NCBI GenBank assembly: GCA_036375165.1 | Contig: DASUSI010000155.1 | Span: 1 to 64,000, forward strand | Direction of reading: 5' to 3' | DNA length: 64,000 nucleotides | From: WHSM01 sp036375165 | GTDB taxonomy: Bacteria > Actinomycetota > Actinomycetes > Mycobacteriales > Micromonosporaceae | Shown here: positions 1 through 6,597 of the stretch, in pieces | How positions within the stretch are numbered: the first letter of the stretch is position 1 | How the letters are laid out: each line of letters starts with the position of its first letter | The notes under the pieces: generated by a model | What the model saw: only the letters and a program-made list of their open reading frames with translations | Told to the model about the DNA's origin: nothing | Databases searched by the model: none | Made by a program: the position numbers and the translations under genes

Positions 1-213
1 GGGGTCTCGGTGGTCGACGGCGCGGAGCGGTCGTTCCAGCCCGGGCACGTCGTGGCGGTGCCGCAGGGAACTCGGCACAACGTGGTCAACACCGGACCGG
101 TGCCACTGCGCCTCGTGACGGTCTACGGACCGCCGAACCACCCGCCGGGGACGGTGCACCACACCAAGTCAGCGGCCGACAGGGACGAGAGCGACGTACC
201 GCCCGAAATGTAA
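1..213 (+). CDS. Cupin-domain protein, C-terminal part (5' end outside window)
   Basis: The frame is open from base 1 and stops at 211-213, so the gene begins before the window. The visible 70 residues hold the second half of a small beta-barrel cupin: PGHVVAVPQGTRHNVVNTG is the second cupin box with its metal-ligand histidine, followed by a PPNHPPGTVHHTK tail common to small actinobacterial cupins. The family binds a metal or small ligand; the substrate cannot be told. The next gene is convergent, 14 bases away. Confidence 0.75.
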   Translation, partial: GVSVVDGAERSFQPGHVVAVPQGTRHNVVNTGPVPLRLVTVYGPPNHPPGTVHHTKSAADRDESDVPPEM

Positions 214-227
214 CGTACGGCGGACGG

Positions 228-830
228 TCAGGGGGCGGAGAGCAGGGTCCGGGTGGCTTCCCACCCTTCCAGGCCCATGTCAAGCCGGGCCAGACCCGCC
301 GGATCGCGCAGCCGGTGCCACCCCAAAGTGGCCGCCACCTCACCCGGCCGGCCCGCGGCCGTACGCAACCTCCCCAGACTGGTGGCGTCCAGGCTGGGAT
401 CGGCGGCCAGCAACCAGTCCGGGACGGGCAGGCAGGCGGCGATGCCGAGCAGGGCGTCACCAGCCGGTGCGGCTGCCACCTGACGCCGGCCGAGCGGCTG
501 CAACAGCTTGCCGATCAGCATCGCGGGCAGGTCCGGAGCGTCGCCAGCCAGCACCGCGGCCTGCTGGTAGCCCAGCTGGTACGCCGCCGAAAGCGCCAGC
601 GCGGGCGTGGCCCGCGGCACGATCACAACCGGGGTGTCGGGCCAGCGCACCGACTCGGCCAGATCCGCGTCGGCGGGTGTGGCGGCCAGTCCGGTGTCGA
701 CTTCGGCGAGAGTGGCCAGCAGATCGACGGCGTCCTCGGCCAGCGCCCGGCGCCAGGCCGCACGCTCCACTCCCGGGGGCGCCCACGCGGGCTCATCCAG
801 CAGTACCAGCACGCAACGGCGTACCCTCAC
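228..830 (-). CDS. DUF2064/CofC-like nucleotide-diphosphosugar transferase-fold protein
   Basis: 200 residues. The middle part (LAGDAPDLPAMLIGKLLQPL, near residues 93-113) resembles the GSDCPDLP motif of DUF2064 and CofC-type transferases, which share a Rossmann-like glycosyl/nucleotidyl-transferase fold. The usual following acidic-glycine motif (EDGGY) is not obvious, so activity is uncertain. The start is a GTG with GGAGGA four bases upstream. It may share transcription with no neighbour: the upstream gene on this strand lies 94 bases away. Alternative: an uncharacterised actinobacterial protein. No substrate can be assigned. Confidence 0.45.
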   Translation of the reverse strand: MRVRRCVLVLLDEPAWAPPGVERAAWRRALAEDAVDLLATLAEVDTGLAATPADADLAESVRWPDTPVVIVPRATPALALSAAYQLGYQQAAVLAGDAPDLPAMLIGKLLQPLGRRQVAAAPAGDALLGIAACLPVPDWLLAADPSLDATSLGRLRTAAGRPGEVAATLGWHRLRDPAGLARLDMGLEGWEATRTLLSAP

Positions 831-924
831 CTGTCCTCCAGAGACCCGTGGGCAGCCGACAAGGTGCTACCACCAACGCCATTCTGGACCGTCGCCGTGA
901 CGGTTCACGATCATGGATGACGGT

Positions 925-1521
925 TCACCGGTCCGCGGGGTCGCCGCCGCGGGCGGAACCAGGTCCCCCGGTGACGTCGTTGTCCTCCGTCAGGTCGAGG
1001 CCGGCGGTGGCGGCGACACCCTCCAGGTATCCCCGAGCCCGTTCGGTACGGGGATATCCCTCCAGCAGCCTCCAGAACTTCGGCCCGTGGCCAGCGAAGA
1101 CCAGATGCGCGATCTCGTGCAGCAGAACGTAGTCAATCACCCAGTCGGGCATACCGCGGAGTCGGCTGGAGAGCCGGATGGTGCGGTCCAGCGGGGTGCA
1201 CGACCCCCAACGCGCGTTCTGGTTTTCCACCCATCGCACGCTGGCCGGGTTGGCGGCGGCTGGATGGTCGGGTAGATAGCGGCGCGCCAGCTGGCGCGCC
1301 CGGTCCAACAGTTCCGCGTCACTTCGTCGGCCGCGCTGTTCGCGGGCCGCGAGCCGGTCGAGCATCCGACGTACCCACTCCTGCTCCTCGGCCCGGGTGA
1401 ACCTGGCCGGCAGCAGCACCACGACCCGGTCGGCCTCGCGGTATGCCGACACGGTGCGACGCCGCCGTGTGCTGCGGCGTACCTCTACCGGTGTGGGCTC
1501 CGTGCCCGAGCCTCGAGCCAC
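925..1521 (-). CDS. YgjP/DUF45-type zinc metallopeptidase
   Basis: 198 residues. LLHEIAHLVFAGHGPKFW carries the HExxH zinc motif with a third histidine five residues on, and the preceding WGSCTPLDRTIRLSSRL segment is the conserved DUF45 (WLM-like, M48-related) box. This family (E. coli YgjP) is a predicted cytosolic metallopeptidase. Length matches the family. The GTG start has no clear ribosome-binding site, so a somewhat different start is possible. The gene is divergent from the DUF5679 gene across a 479-base gap. Confidence 0.8.
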   Translation of the reverse strand: MARGSGTEPTPVEVRRSTRRRRTVSAYREADRVVVLLPARFTRAEEQEWVRRMLDRLAAREQRGRRSDAELLDRARQLARRYLPDHPAAANPASVRWVENQNARWGSCTPLDRTIRLSSRLRGMPDWVIDYVLLHEIAHLVFAGHGPKFWRLLEGYPRTERARGYLEGVAATAGLDLTEDNDVTGGPGSARGGDPADR

Positions 1522-1708
1522 CCACGCACGCTATCTCGTTGCCCCTGTGTCATGGCAACAGGACAGAGCGCCAAAAAACCCCAGTTGACCTGGGAATCGT
1601 CGCCGATTACCTGACCCGTCTCCCATGATTTACCCTTTTCGTGCCCGTTTGCCCCTCAAAAATCCTCTGGCCAGCCCAAACGTGGCCAACGCCGCAGGGT
1701 GCGTCGCG

Positions 1709-1736
1709 TTGACCGTTCGGCAAGCGGTGCTAGCGT
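1709..1736 (+). promoter_or_regulatory. Predicted sigma-70-type promoter
   Basis: TTGACC (1709-1714) and TAGCGT (1731-1736) are separated by 16 bases and match the -35/-10 pattern of actinobacterial housekeeping promoters. Transcription would begin near 1743, immediately before a row of strong inverted repeats, and would leave a leader of about 260 bases before the small gene at 2001. This is a pattern match only. Confidence 0.45.
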
Positions 1737-1746
1737 CAGCGACGTA

Positions 1747-1980
1747 CGAAGCCCCCGCTAGGTATCGGACCCGGGACATGGGGAAGGTGACGGGTCTGGA
1801 CTCGGGGGCTTCGGCAGCGTTGGGGGGATTGAGCCTTTCGACAGCCTGTTGTGGCAGCAGGACTGTGATGGCTCGATGTCCACGGCTTCGATACCGGCCC
1901 AACCGGTTGGTATCGAGACCTGCTGGGCATTTTCCCCGGGGTAGGTCCGGCGTCGGACCGGCGGTTGCGACCCGCACCGC
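1747..1980 (+). promoter_or_regulatory. Long structured 5' leader (four hairpins), possible structured RNA
   Basis: Most of the 479-base gap between the peptidase and DUF5679 genes is taken up by inverted repeats readable as RNA hairpins: an 11-bp stem 1747-1757/1803-1813 enclosing a 6-bp stem 1768-1773/1791-1796; an 8-bp stem 1888-1895/1909-1916; a 6-bp stem with a 4-base loop 1944-1949/1954-1959; and a bulged stem 1961-1969/1973-1980. They end ten bases before the ribosome-binding site of the gene at 2001. I do not recognise a known riboswitch consensus. No convincing coding frame is seen here on either strand. Confidence 0.4.
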
Positions 1981-2000
1981 GGAGGATTTGAGGAGGAGAC

Positions 2001-2153
2001 GTGGCCGAGATGTACAACGGCTACTGCGTGAAGTGCAAGGAGAAGCGCGACTACGAGGGTGAGGTGTCCGTCAGCGAGTCCGGGCGCCGGATGGCGAAGG
2101 GGAAGTGCCCGGTCTGTGGCACCACCATCAACCGGATCCTCGGCAAGGCCTGA
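2001..2153 (+). CDS. DUF5679 zinc-ribbon protein (50 aa)
   Basis: A 50-residue protein with two CxxC pairs: YCVKC near the N-terminus and KCPVCG near the C-terminus, ending NRILGKA. This is the pattern I know for DUF5679, a very small actinobacterial zinc-ribbon family of unknown role. AGGAGG at 1991-1996 supports the GTG at 2001; the ATG three codons later is possible. A structured leader precedes it and a hairpin follows it at 2208-2237, so it looks like a single-gene transcript. Confidence 0.8.
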   Translation: MAEMYNGYCVKCKEKRDYEGEVSVSESGRRMAKGKCPVCGTTINRILGKA

Positions 2154-2207
2154 GTAGCCGGCTTCTGGCGGCGTCCCGCCGCCTGAGCCCTGTCTCGGGC
2201 ACGGTGA

Positions 2208-2237
2208 GGCTCCGGGGGCATGCCTGCTCCCGGAGCC
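2208..2237 (+). terminator. Hairpin after the DUF5679 gene
   Basis: ggctccggg (2208-2216) pairs perfectly with cccggagcc (2229-2237) around a 12-base loop, 55 bases after the stop codon. There is only a short CTT after it, as is common for terminators in high-GC actinobacteria. Confidence 0.5.
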
Positions 2238-2312
2238 CTTGTCGCTCCCGGCCACTGTCGCGGGTACGACAGTCCGGGTCCTGTCTGGCTCCCGACAACT
2301 GACATCCAATAC

Positions 2313-2373
2313 TGGGGATAAGTCCGCCATCACTGTGGATACATTGTGGATAAGTCGACTTTCCTGTGGATGA
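2313..2373 (+). promoter_or_regulatory. Cluster of four DnaA-box-like 9-mers
   Basis: Four sites in one orientation match TGTGGATAA, the complement of the DnaA box TTATCCACA: TGGGGATAA 2313-2321, TGTGGATAC 2334-2342, TGTGGATAA 2345-2353 (perfect) and TGTGGATGA 2365-2373. Start-to-start spacings are 21, 11 and 20 bases, close to whole helical turns, so all lie on one face of the DNA. They fill the region just before the ThiF-like gene. They could be a DnaA-controlled promoter or a DnaA-titrating site. Confidence 0.5.
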
Positions 2374-2414
2374 GCCGATACCGGCCAGATCTTTCTGAGG
2401 CCAGAGTCCCCGGC

Positions 2415-3446
2415 ATGAAGCCCATCCTGCTGCCCGCTCTGCGCCGGCTGTGGCGTGACAGCGCCACCATCCAACTCGGTGTCGACCCCCGCTACGCCAC
2501 CACGCTGCAGTTCCCGGAACCCCGCACCGCCAGGGTGTTGGATCTGCTGGACGGCACCCGCACCGCACACCGGGTGGCGTGCGAGGCACATCGGCTCGGT
2601 ATGCCACAGCCCCAGACGCTCCGGATGATCCAGCATCTGTACGCCACCGGTCTGCTCGCCGACCTCAAGGCGCTCGCGCCCACCGACCTGCCGGAAGGCA
2701 CCCGGCGACGGCTCGACGCCGAGATCGGAGCGCTCTCACTGCGTGATCGCCCTGGCGGGCGTACACCCGCAGAGATCATCCGGCGGCGACGCCGGGCCAG
2801 CGTCCTGATCAGCGGTCGCGGCCGGATGGCCGCGGCCGTCGCCGCGCTGCTCGCGGCGGCCGGCGTCGGCCGGATGGAGATCGACCTGCCCGGCTCGGTG
2901 ACCCGGGACGACATCGCGGTAGGTGGGATGGCCTCAGAGGATCTCGGACGGCCTCGGACCAGTGCCGCCGCCGATGCGGTACGTCGCGCGGCCCCGGACG
3001 TCGACCTGCGGCCATTGCGCGGTGCCAGGCCGGACCTCGCCATCCTGGTAGGCGCGCCACGGCCGGATCCCGTCACAGCGCTTCGGTACGCACGCCGCCG
3101 CTGCCCTCATCTCCCGGTGTGGCTGCGGGACGGGGTCGTGGTGCTGGGCCCGCTGGTCCTGCCTGGGCGCACCACATGCCTGGACTGCGTGAACCTGCAC
3201 CGGCAGGGGCGGGACCCACACTGGCCGGTACTCGCCGCGCAACTGGCGACCTCCCCGCACCACAACGAACCGGCCGAGGCCGCACTCGTGGGGTTCGGCG
3301 CCGGCCTGGCCGCCACCCACGCCCTGTGCCACATCGACGGCGGGATGCCGGGGACTGTGGGAGGCACGGTTGAGCTGACGCCCGTAGGGCAGGTACGCAG
3401 GCGAAGTTGGCCACCGCACCCCCGGTGCGGCTGCCTGCGCCGGTAA
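2415..3446 (+). CDS. ThiF/HesA-like protein (TOMM leader-binding type)
   Basis: 343 residues. After an N-terminal winged-helix-like region (to about residue 110), SGRGRMAAAVAALLAAAGVG at about 135-155 is a degenerate Rossmann nucleotide-binding turn of the E1/ThiF superfamily. TTCLDCVNLHRQGRDPHWP and the final HPRCGC give CxxC and CxC pairs for a structural zinc. This matches the ThiF-like proteins annotated as precursor-peptide binding, which usually cannot adenylate. No RiPP enzyme lies nearby, and a homologue precedes the ABC1 kinase in mycobacteria (from memory), so a housekeeping role is more likely. The ATG at 2415 was preferred over earlier starts inside the DnaA-box cluster. Confidence 0.65.
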   Translation: MKPILLPALRRLWRDSATIQLGVDPRYATTLQFPEPRTARVLDLLDGTRTAHRVACEAHRLGMPQPQTLRMIQHLYATGLLADLKALAPTDLPEGTRRRLDAEIGALSLRDRPGGRTPAEIIRRRRRASVLISGRGRMAAAVAALLAAAGVGRMEIDLPGSVTRDDIAVGGMASEDLGRPRTSAAADAVRRAAPDVDLRPLRGARPDLAILVGAPRPDPVTALRYARRRCPHLPVWLRDGVVVLGPLVLPGRTTCLDCVNLHRQGRDPHWPVLAAQLATSPHHNEPAEAALVGFGAGLAATHALCHIDGGMPGTVGGTVELTPVGQVRRRSWPPHPRCGCLRR

Positions 3447-3527
3447 CGGCGGCATGCCGGTGGTGGCCCACAGCGCCAACGCCAGCCGCCGCCCAGGTGG
3501 GGGGCCCAGATAGGGGACAATGGCCGG

Positions 3528-4835
3528 GTGACCGACATCCCGCGCCGGGCGATGGCGCGCACCGTCAAGCTCGCGTCGTTGCCTCTGGGATACGCGGGGC
3601 GGGCAGCGCTGGGTATCGGCAAGCGGGTCACCGGCATCGATCCGGAGACGGTGGCGGCCGAGATCCAGCAGCGCACCGCCGAGCAGTTGTTCAGCGTGCT
3701 GGGTCAGCTCAAGGGCGGCGCGATGAAGGTCGGCCAGGCACTGTCGATCTTCGAAGCGGCACTTCCGGAAGACGTCGCCGGCCCGTACCGGGCCGCCCTC
3801 ACCAGGCTGCAGAACGCGGCTCCGCCACTGCCGGCCACCACCGTGCACAACGTGCTGGCCACCGAATTGGGCCCGCGGTGGCGGCGGAAGTTCGCGGAGT
3901 TCGACGACTCACCGGCCGCCGCCGCGAGTATCGGCCAGGTGCATCGGGCGGTGTGGTCCGACGGCCGCGAGGTGGCCGTCAAGGTGCAGTACCCGGGTGC
4001 CGGCGACGCCTTGCTGGCGGATCTCAACCAGCTCGCCCGGTTCGCTGGCCTGTTCCGGGTGCTGCATCCGGGACTGGAGGTCAAACCACTGATCACGGAG
4101 CTCCGAGATCGACTCGGTGAAGAGCTGGACTACCGTACCGAGGCCCGCTCCCAGCGTGCCTTCGCCAAGGCGTACGCGGATGACCCGGATATCCTGGTGC
4201 CACCGGTGGTGACGGCCACCGATCGAGTTCTGGTGACCGAATGGATCGGCGGTACGCCGCTGTCGAAGATCATCGAGTCCGGCGCTCAGGAACAGCGCGA
4301 CCTCGCCGGGATGCGGCTCGCGACGCTGCACTTCTCGGGACCGGCACGCGCTGGGCTGCTGCACGCGGACCCGCACCCAGGTAACTTCACGCTGCTCGAC
4401 GACGGCCGACTGGGGGTACTCGACTTCGGTGCCGTGGCACGGCTGCCGAAAGGGCTGCCCGAGCCGATCGGCAGGATCACCCGGCTTGCCCTGGACGGCG
4501 AGGCCGACAAGGTGCTCGACGGGTTGCGGCTGGAGGGTTTCGTGCCGGGAACGCTGGACGTCGACGCCGAGGCGGTGCTGGGGTTCCTGCGCCCCATGCT
4601 GGAACCGCTGGACGCGGAACGGTTCGAGTTCAGCCGATCCTGGCTACGCCAGGAGGCAACCCGATTGAGCAACCCGCGGAGTCCGGCGTACCAACTCGGC
4701 CGGCAACTCAATCTGCCGCCGTCGTACCTGCTGATCCACCGGGTCACGCTCGGGTCGATCGGCGTGCTGTGTCAGCTCGGGGCCTCGGCACCGTACCGTT
4801 CGGTGGTCGCCACCTGGCTACCCGGCTTCGATTAG
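3528..4835 (+). CDS. ABC1/AarF (UbiB-family) atypical kinase
   Basis: 435 residues with the hallmarks of ABC1 kinases: the family-specific GGAMKVGQALS (KxGQ) motif near residue 65, the ATP-lysine in EVAVKVQYPG, the catalytic-loop LLHADPHPGNF and the DFG-like GVLDFGAV. UbiB-family proteins bind ATP and support lipid or quinone metabolism; in E. coli UbiB aids ubiquinone synthesis, while actinobacteria use menaquinone and the exact role is unknown. GTG start at 3528, 81 bases after the ThiF-like gene and probably in the same transcript. The mycobacterial homologue Rv3197 also lies beside whiB7 and has been linked to macrolide resistance. Confidence 0.88.
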   Translation: MTDIPRRAMARTVKLASLPLGYAGRAALGIGKRVTGIDPETVAAEIQQRTAEQLFSVLGQLKGGAMKVGQALSIFEAALPEDVAGPYRAALTRLQNAAPPLPATTVHNVLATELGPRWRRKFAEFDDSPAAAASIGQVHRAVWSDGREVAVKVQYPGAGDALLADLNQLARFAGLFRVLHPGLEVKPLITELRDRLGEELDYRTEARSQRAFAKAYADDPDILVPPVVTATDRVLVTEWIGGTPLSKIIESGAQEQRDLAGMRLATLHFSGPARAGLLHADPHPGNFTLLDDGRLGVLDFGAVARLPKGLPEPIGRITRLALDGEADKVLDGLRLEGFVPGTLDVDAEAVLGFLRPMLEPLDAERFEFSRSWLRQEATRLSNPRSPAYQLGRQLNLPPSYLLIHRVTLGSIGVLCQLGASAPYRSVVATWLPGFD

Positions 4836-4848
4836 CCGGGACGACGCT

Positions 4849-5052
4849 TCACCGGAGGTTGTCGAGCTTGCCCTCGATGACCCACAGGTGCTCCCTGGTG
4901 CAGGCCTCGCACAGCCAGTCCGGTTCGCCGGCCGGTTGCGCGGCCGTCTGGCGGCTCCAGGTCAACGGTGGTTCCTCCGCGGTACGCCCACAGCTCGCGC
5001 ATACCACATGGCTGTCCCGGCCGGTCCGGGGTTGTCCAGTACGGGTCTCCAC
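4849..5052 (-). CDS. Small zinc-finger protein (67 aa)
   Basis: 67 residues with two CxxC pairs, Cys18/Cys21 (VCASCG) and Cys48/Cys51 (LCEACT), spaced as in a treble-clef or zinc-ribbon fold. GTG start with GGGGG five bases upstream. It is the last gene of the minus-strand group that includes whiB7 and converges on the ABC1 kinase gene with 13 bases between stops. I know similar unnamed proteins at this spot in Micromonosporaceae; function unknown. Confidence 0.7.
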   Translation of the reverse strand: METRTGQPRTGRDSHVVCASCGRTAEEPPLTWSRQTAAQPAGEPDWLCEACTREHLWVIEGKLDNLR

Positions 5053-5166
5053 GATCGCCCCCTACCCAGAAACGGTGTCCGGGAAGCGACGGTACGCGGG
5101 CCGTTCAACCCATGAGGGGTCGGGCCGCGGCAGAGCGCCTGGCAGCGGTTCGGGCATCGCACGGGG

Positions 5167-5196
5167 GCGGCCGGTGCCCTGATCGGCACCGGCCGC
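5167..5196 (-). terminator. Hairpin downstream of whiB7 and the 39-aa gene
   Basis: GCGGCCGGTGCC (5167-5178) pairs perfectly over 12 bp with 5185-5196 around a 6-base loop. It lies 53 bases past the stop of the small gene at 5250 and is well placed to end the whiB7 transcript. There is no T-run on the minus strand. Confidence 0.55.
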
Positions 5197-5249
5197 TTCT
5201 GTGTCCGCCTGGTCGACGGGGTGTCTGCCCGCGTCCATGGAGACTCGGA

Positions 5250-5369
5250 CTACCGCGAACCGCGGCGTCGCCGGGCCTCCATGGCAACCTCGCGAGCCGG
5301 CCGGCTCGCCTGGCGGGGCGGCCGCTCGGCACATCGCGCCCGAGCCATGGCTTCGTTCAACAGATACAT
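5250..5369 (-). CDS. Small basic protein (39 aa) downstream of whiB7
   Basis: 39 residues beginning MYLLNEAMARARCAERPP and ending in an Arg-rich tail; a short N-terminal helix followed by basic sequence. AGGAG stands seven bases before the ATG at 5369, a very good ribosome-binding site. The MYLL-E-ARAR start is, from memory, shared by tiny unnamed actinobacterial proteins. The same frame is open back to an ATG at 5531 that overlaps the whiB7 stop as TGATG, so a 93-residue coupled product is the alternative. It is probably co-transcribed with whiB7. Function unknown. Confidence 0.55.
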   Translation of the reverse strand: MYLLNEAMARARCAERPPRQASRPAREVAMEARRRRGSR

Positions 5370-5530
5370 CGCGTCACTCCTGTGGCTGCGGGACCGGGAG
5401 GTCCGCTGGGTCATCCCGGTCATGTGAATCGGATTGCTGGTCTGGATCGGTTCGGTCATCCGGATCGGTCGGACGGTGCGCCGCGCCATGACGCGCTGGA
5501 CGCGGAAAGCCCGCTTGACGATGGGGGACA

Positions 5531-5935
5531 TCAGGCCGCGTCCTCCGCTCGCACCGAAGCGGCAAGTCGGCACACGGGACGGGCCGGCTCGGTACCGCGC
5601 GCCGCGCGGGTCAACTCCTCGGCCCGAGCCCGCGCCTGGGCGCGTGCCTGGGCGTCGGCTGCCACAGCGTCCTTGCGAGGCCGGCCACGGGGCCGCTTGC
5701 GCGGCACCACGGCACCCCGCTCGAAGATCTCGCCACCCCAGACACCCCACGGTTCGCGCCGTTCCACCGCGCTGGCCAGACACTCCGCGCGGAGTGGACA
5801 CTCGCCGCACAGTGCCTTGGCGACCTCCAGCTCGGCCGGGGTGTCGGAGAACCAGAGATCGGCATCGTACTGCCGGCAGGGCAGTTCCCGACCTGCCTCG
5901 ACGGCCCCTTCGAACGGGGCCAGTGCCAGGCTCAT
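5531..5935 (-). CDS. whiB7: WhiB7 redox-sensing transcription factor
   Basis: 134 residues. Cys20, Cys43, Cys46 and Cys52 form the 4Fe-4S site of the Wbl family; GVWGG at 64-68 is the sigma-A contact loop; RGRPRK at 83-88 is the AT-hook that marks WhiB7. WhiB7 binds AT-rich DNA next to the -35 element and activates intrinsic antibiotic-resistance genes. The 46-residue tail after the AT-hook is much longer than in mycobacterial WhiB7 (about 92 residues) and is Ala/Arg-rich. GAGGTGA eight bases upstream fixes the ATG. Its leader carries an attenuator-like hairpin (6008-6040). Confidence 0.93.
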   Translation of the reverse strand: MSLALAPFEGAVEAGRELPCRQYDADLWFSDTPAELEVAKALCGECPLRAECLASAVERREPWGVWGGEIFERGAVVPRKRPRGRPRKDAVAADAQARAQARARAEELTRAARGTEPARPVCRLAASVRAEDAA

Positions 5936-5967
5936 CGCCCGGTCACCTCGCTTCCTCTCGTCTCACG

Positions 5968-5991
5968 GTGGGATCCCCACCGCGCTGTCAA
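5968..5991 (-). promoter_or_regulatory. TTGACA element just upstream of whiB7
   Basis: On the minus strand TTGACA (5991-5986) lies 51 bases before the whiB7 ATG, but no good -10 follows at the right distance. A small inverted repeat (5967-5972/5976-5981) sits downstream. It may be a weak internal promoter that bypasses the hairpin, or chance. Confidence 0.2.
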
Positions 5992-6007
5992 CGTGGCCAA
6001 TAAGAAA

Positions 6008-6040
6008 GGCCGTGGAACCCGGTTGCGGGGTTCCACGGCC
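6008..6040 (-). terminator. Intrinsic terminator / attenuator in the whiB7 leader
   Basis: A perfect 13-bp stem (6008-6020 with 6028-6040, 7-base loop) is followed on the minus strand by TTTCTTATT, a proper U-rich tract. It lies 30 bases after the stop of the 114-residue frame and 72 bases before the whiB7 start. The 13 bases at 6169-6181 repeat those at 6010-6022, so an upstream RNA segment can pair with the 5' arm and block the hairpin. That is the layout of a classical attenuator. Confidence 0.75.
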
Positions 6041-6070
6041 TCGAGGTGAGCCGGCCGGCCTGGTGGCCGT

Positions 6071-6415
6071 CTAGTTCGGTCTCCCTCGAGGTGGTGCCCC
6101 GGCAACGCCGTTCTTGCGGTACGCCGTCACGACGTTGATCTGCTTGGTGTCCATCTGCTGGACGCTTCCCGTGGAACCCGGGATCGCGGTGAGCACACTG
6201 GTCCCCTTGCCAGCGATCCGGTTATCCGCCAAGAGCCTCACAGCGTTGCGAGCCGCTACCGTGGCGCCACCGCCGACGAACCAGCCGGTCCCCGGCACGC
6301 CCGGGAAGGCGCGGTCGAGATGCCGATCCGGCTCGGACACGAGCGCAGGCACGCGGAGAACGGCCGCGGCAGGCAGCGCCGACGGTCGCTCCTGGAATGG
6401 CTGGTTTGTCTCCAC
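6071..6415 (-). CDS. 114-aa protein, candidate whiB7 upstream (leader) ORF
   Basis: The GTG at 6415 has a perfect AGGAGGTGA eight bases upstream. The product has no family I recognise: a mixed N-terminal half, a Gly-rich GWFVGGGATVAARNAV segment at about 46-61, and a basic Pro/Arg/Asn C-terminus. It sits between a WhiB7-type promoter (6500-6537) and the leader terminator (6008-6040), exactly where regulatory upstream ORFs occur in other whiB7/wblC leaders. Codons 79-83 (PGSTG) overlap the segment that can act as antiterminator. It may act by being translated rather than through its product; a real small protein is not excluded. Confidence 0.6.
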   Translation of the reverse strand: METNQPFQERPSALPAAAVLRVPALVSEPDRHLDRAFPGVPGTGWFVGGGATVAARNAVRLLADNRIAGKGTSVLTAIPGSTGSVQQMDTKQINVVTAYRKNGVAGAPPRGRPN

Positions 6416-6499
6416 CGTCGTCACCTCCTGCCTTCCCTGGTCCTTCTGGTACGAACGGTGCCGCGGACGGAACCGTACGGATCCGTGAGCGGTCTTCGC

Positions 6500-6537
6500 A
6501 GGCTATGCCGCCGCGACAGGGTCAGGCAATCGAATTT
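6500..6537 (-). promoter_or_regulatory. WhiB7-type promoter (candidate autoregulatory promoter)
   Basis: On the minus strand AAATT (6537-6533) is followed by three bases, then TTGCCT (6529-6524), an 18-base spacer and TAGCCT (6505-6500). An AT-rich patch three bases before the -35 is the known signature of WhiB7-activated promoters. Transcription would start near 6493, about 80 bases before the 114-residue frame and 560 before whiB7. Confidence 0.5.
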
Positions 6538-6597
6538 CCGGAGATGTTGTGGCACTGGTGTGGAAGATTTCCGACACATGTGCCGAGCAGCATGGCT

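Noticed and set aside
1747..1813. 6C RNA or ydaO-type riboswitch
   Set aside because: The paired C5/G5 tracts recall 6C RNA, but loops do not have six cytosines and the ydaO consensus is absent.
1625..2062. Long open frames on both strands across 1625-2636
   Set aside because: They have no recognisable domain, lack ribosome-binding sites, cross the clear DUF5679 and ThiF-like genes in other frames, and have compositions typical of high-GC shadow frames.
2313..2373. Origin of replication (oriC)
   Set aside because: Only four boxes, no AT-rich unwinding stretch and none of the usual neighbours (dnaA, dnaN, recF, gyrB). Kept only as a DnaA-box cluster.
5374..5565. Alternative minus-strand frame across the end of whiB7
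   Set aside because: It overlaps whiB7 out of frame, has no ribosome-binding site and gives a low-complexity product; the 39-residue frame beside it is better supported.
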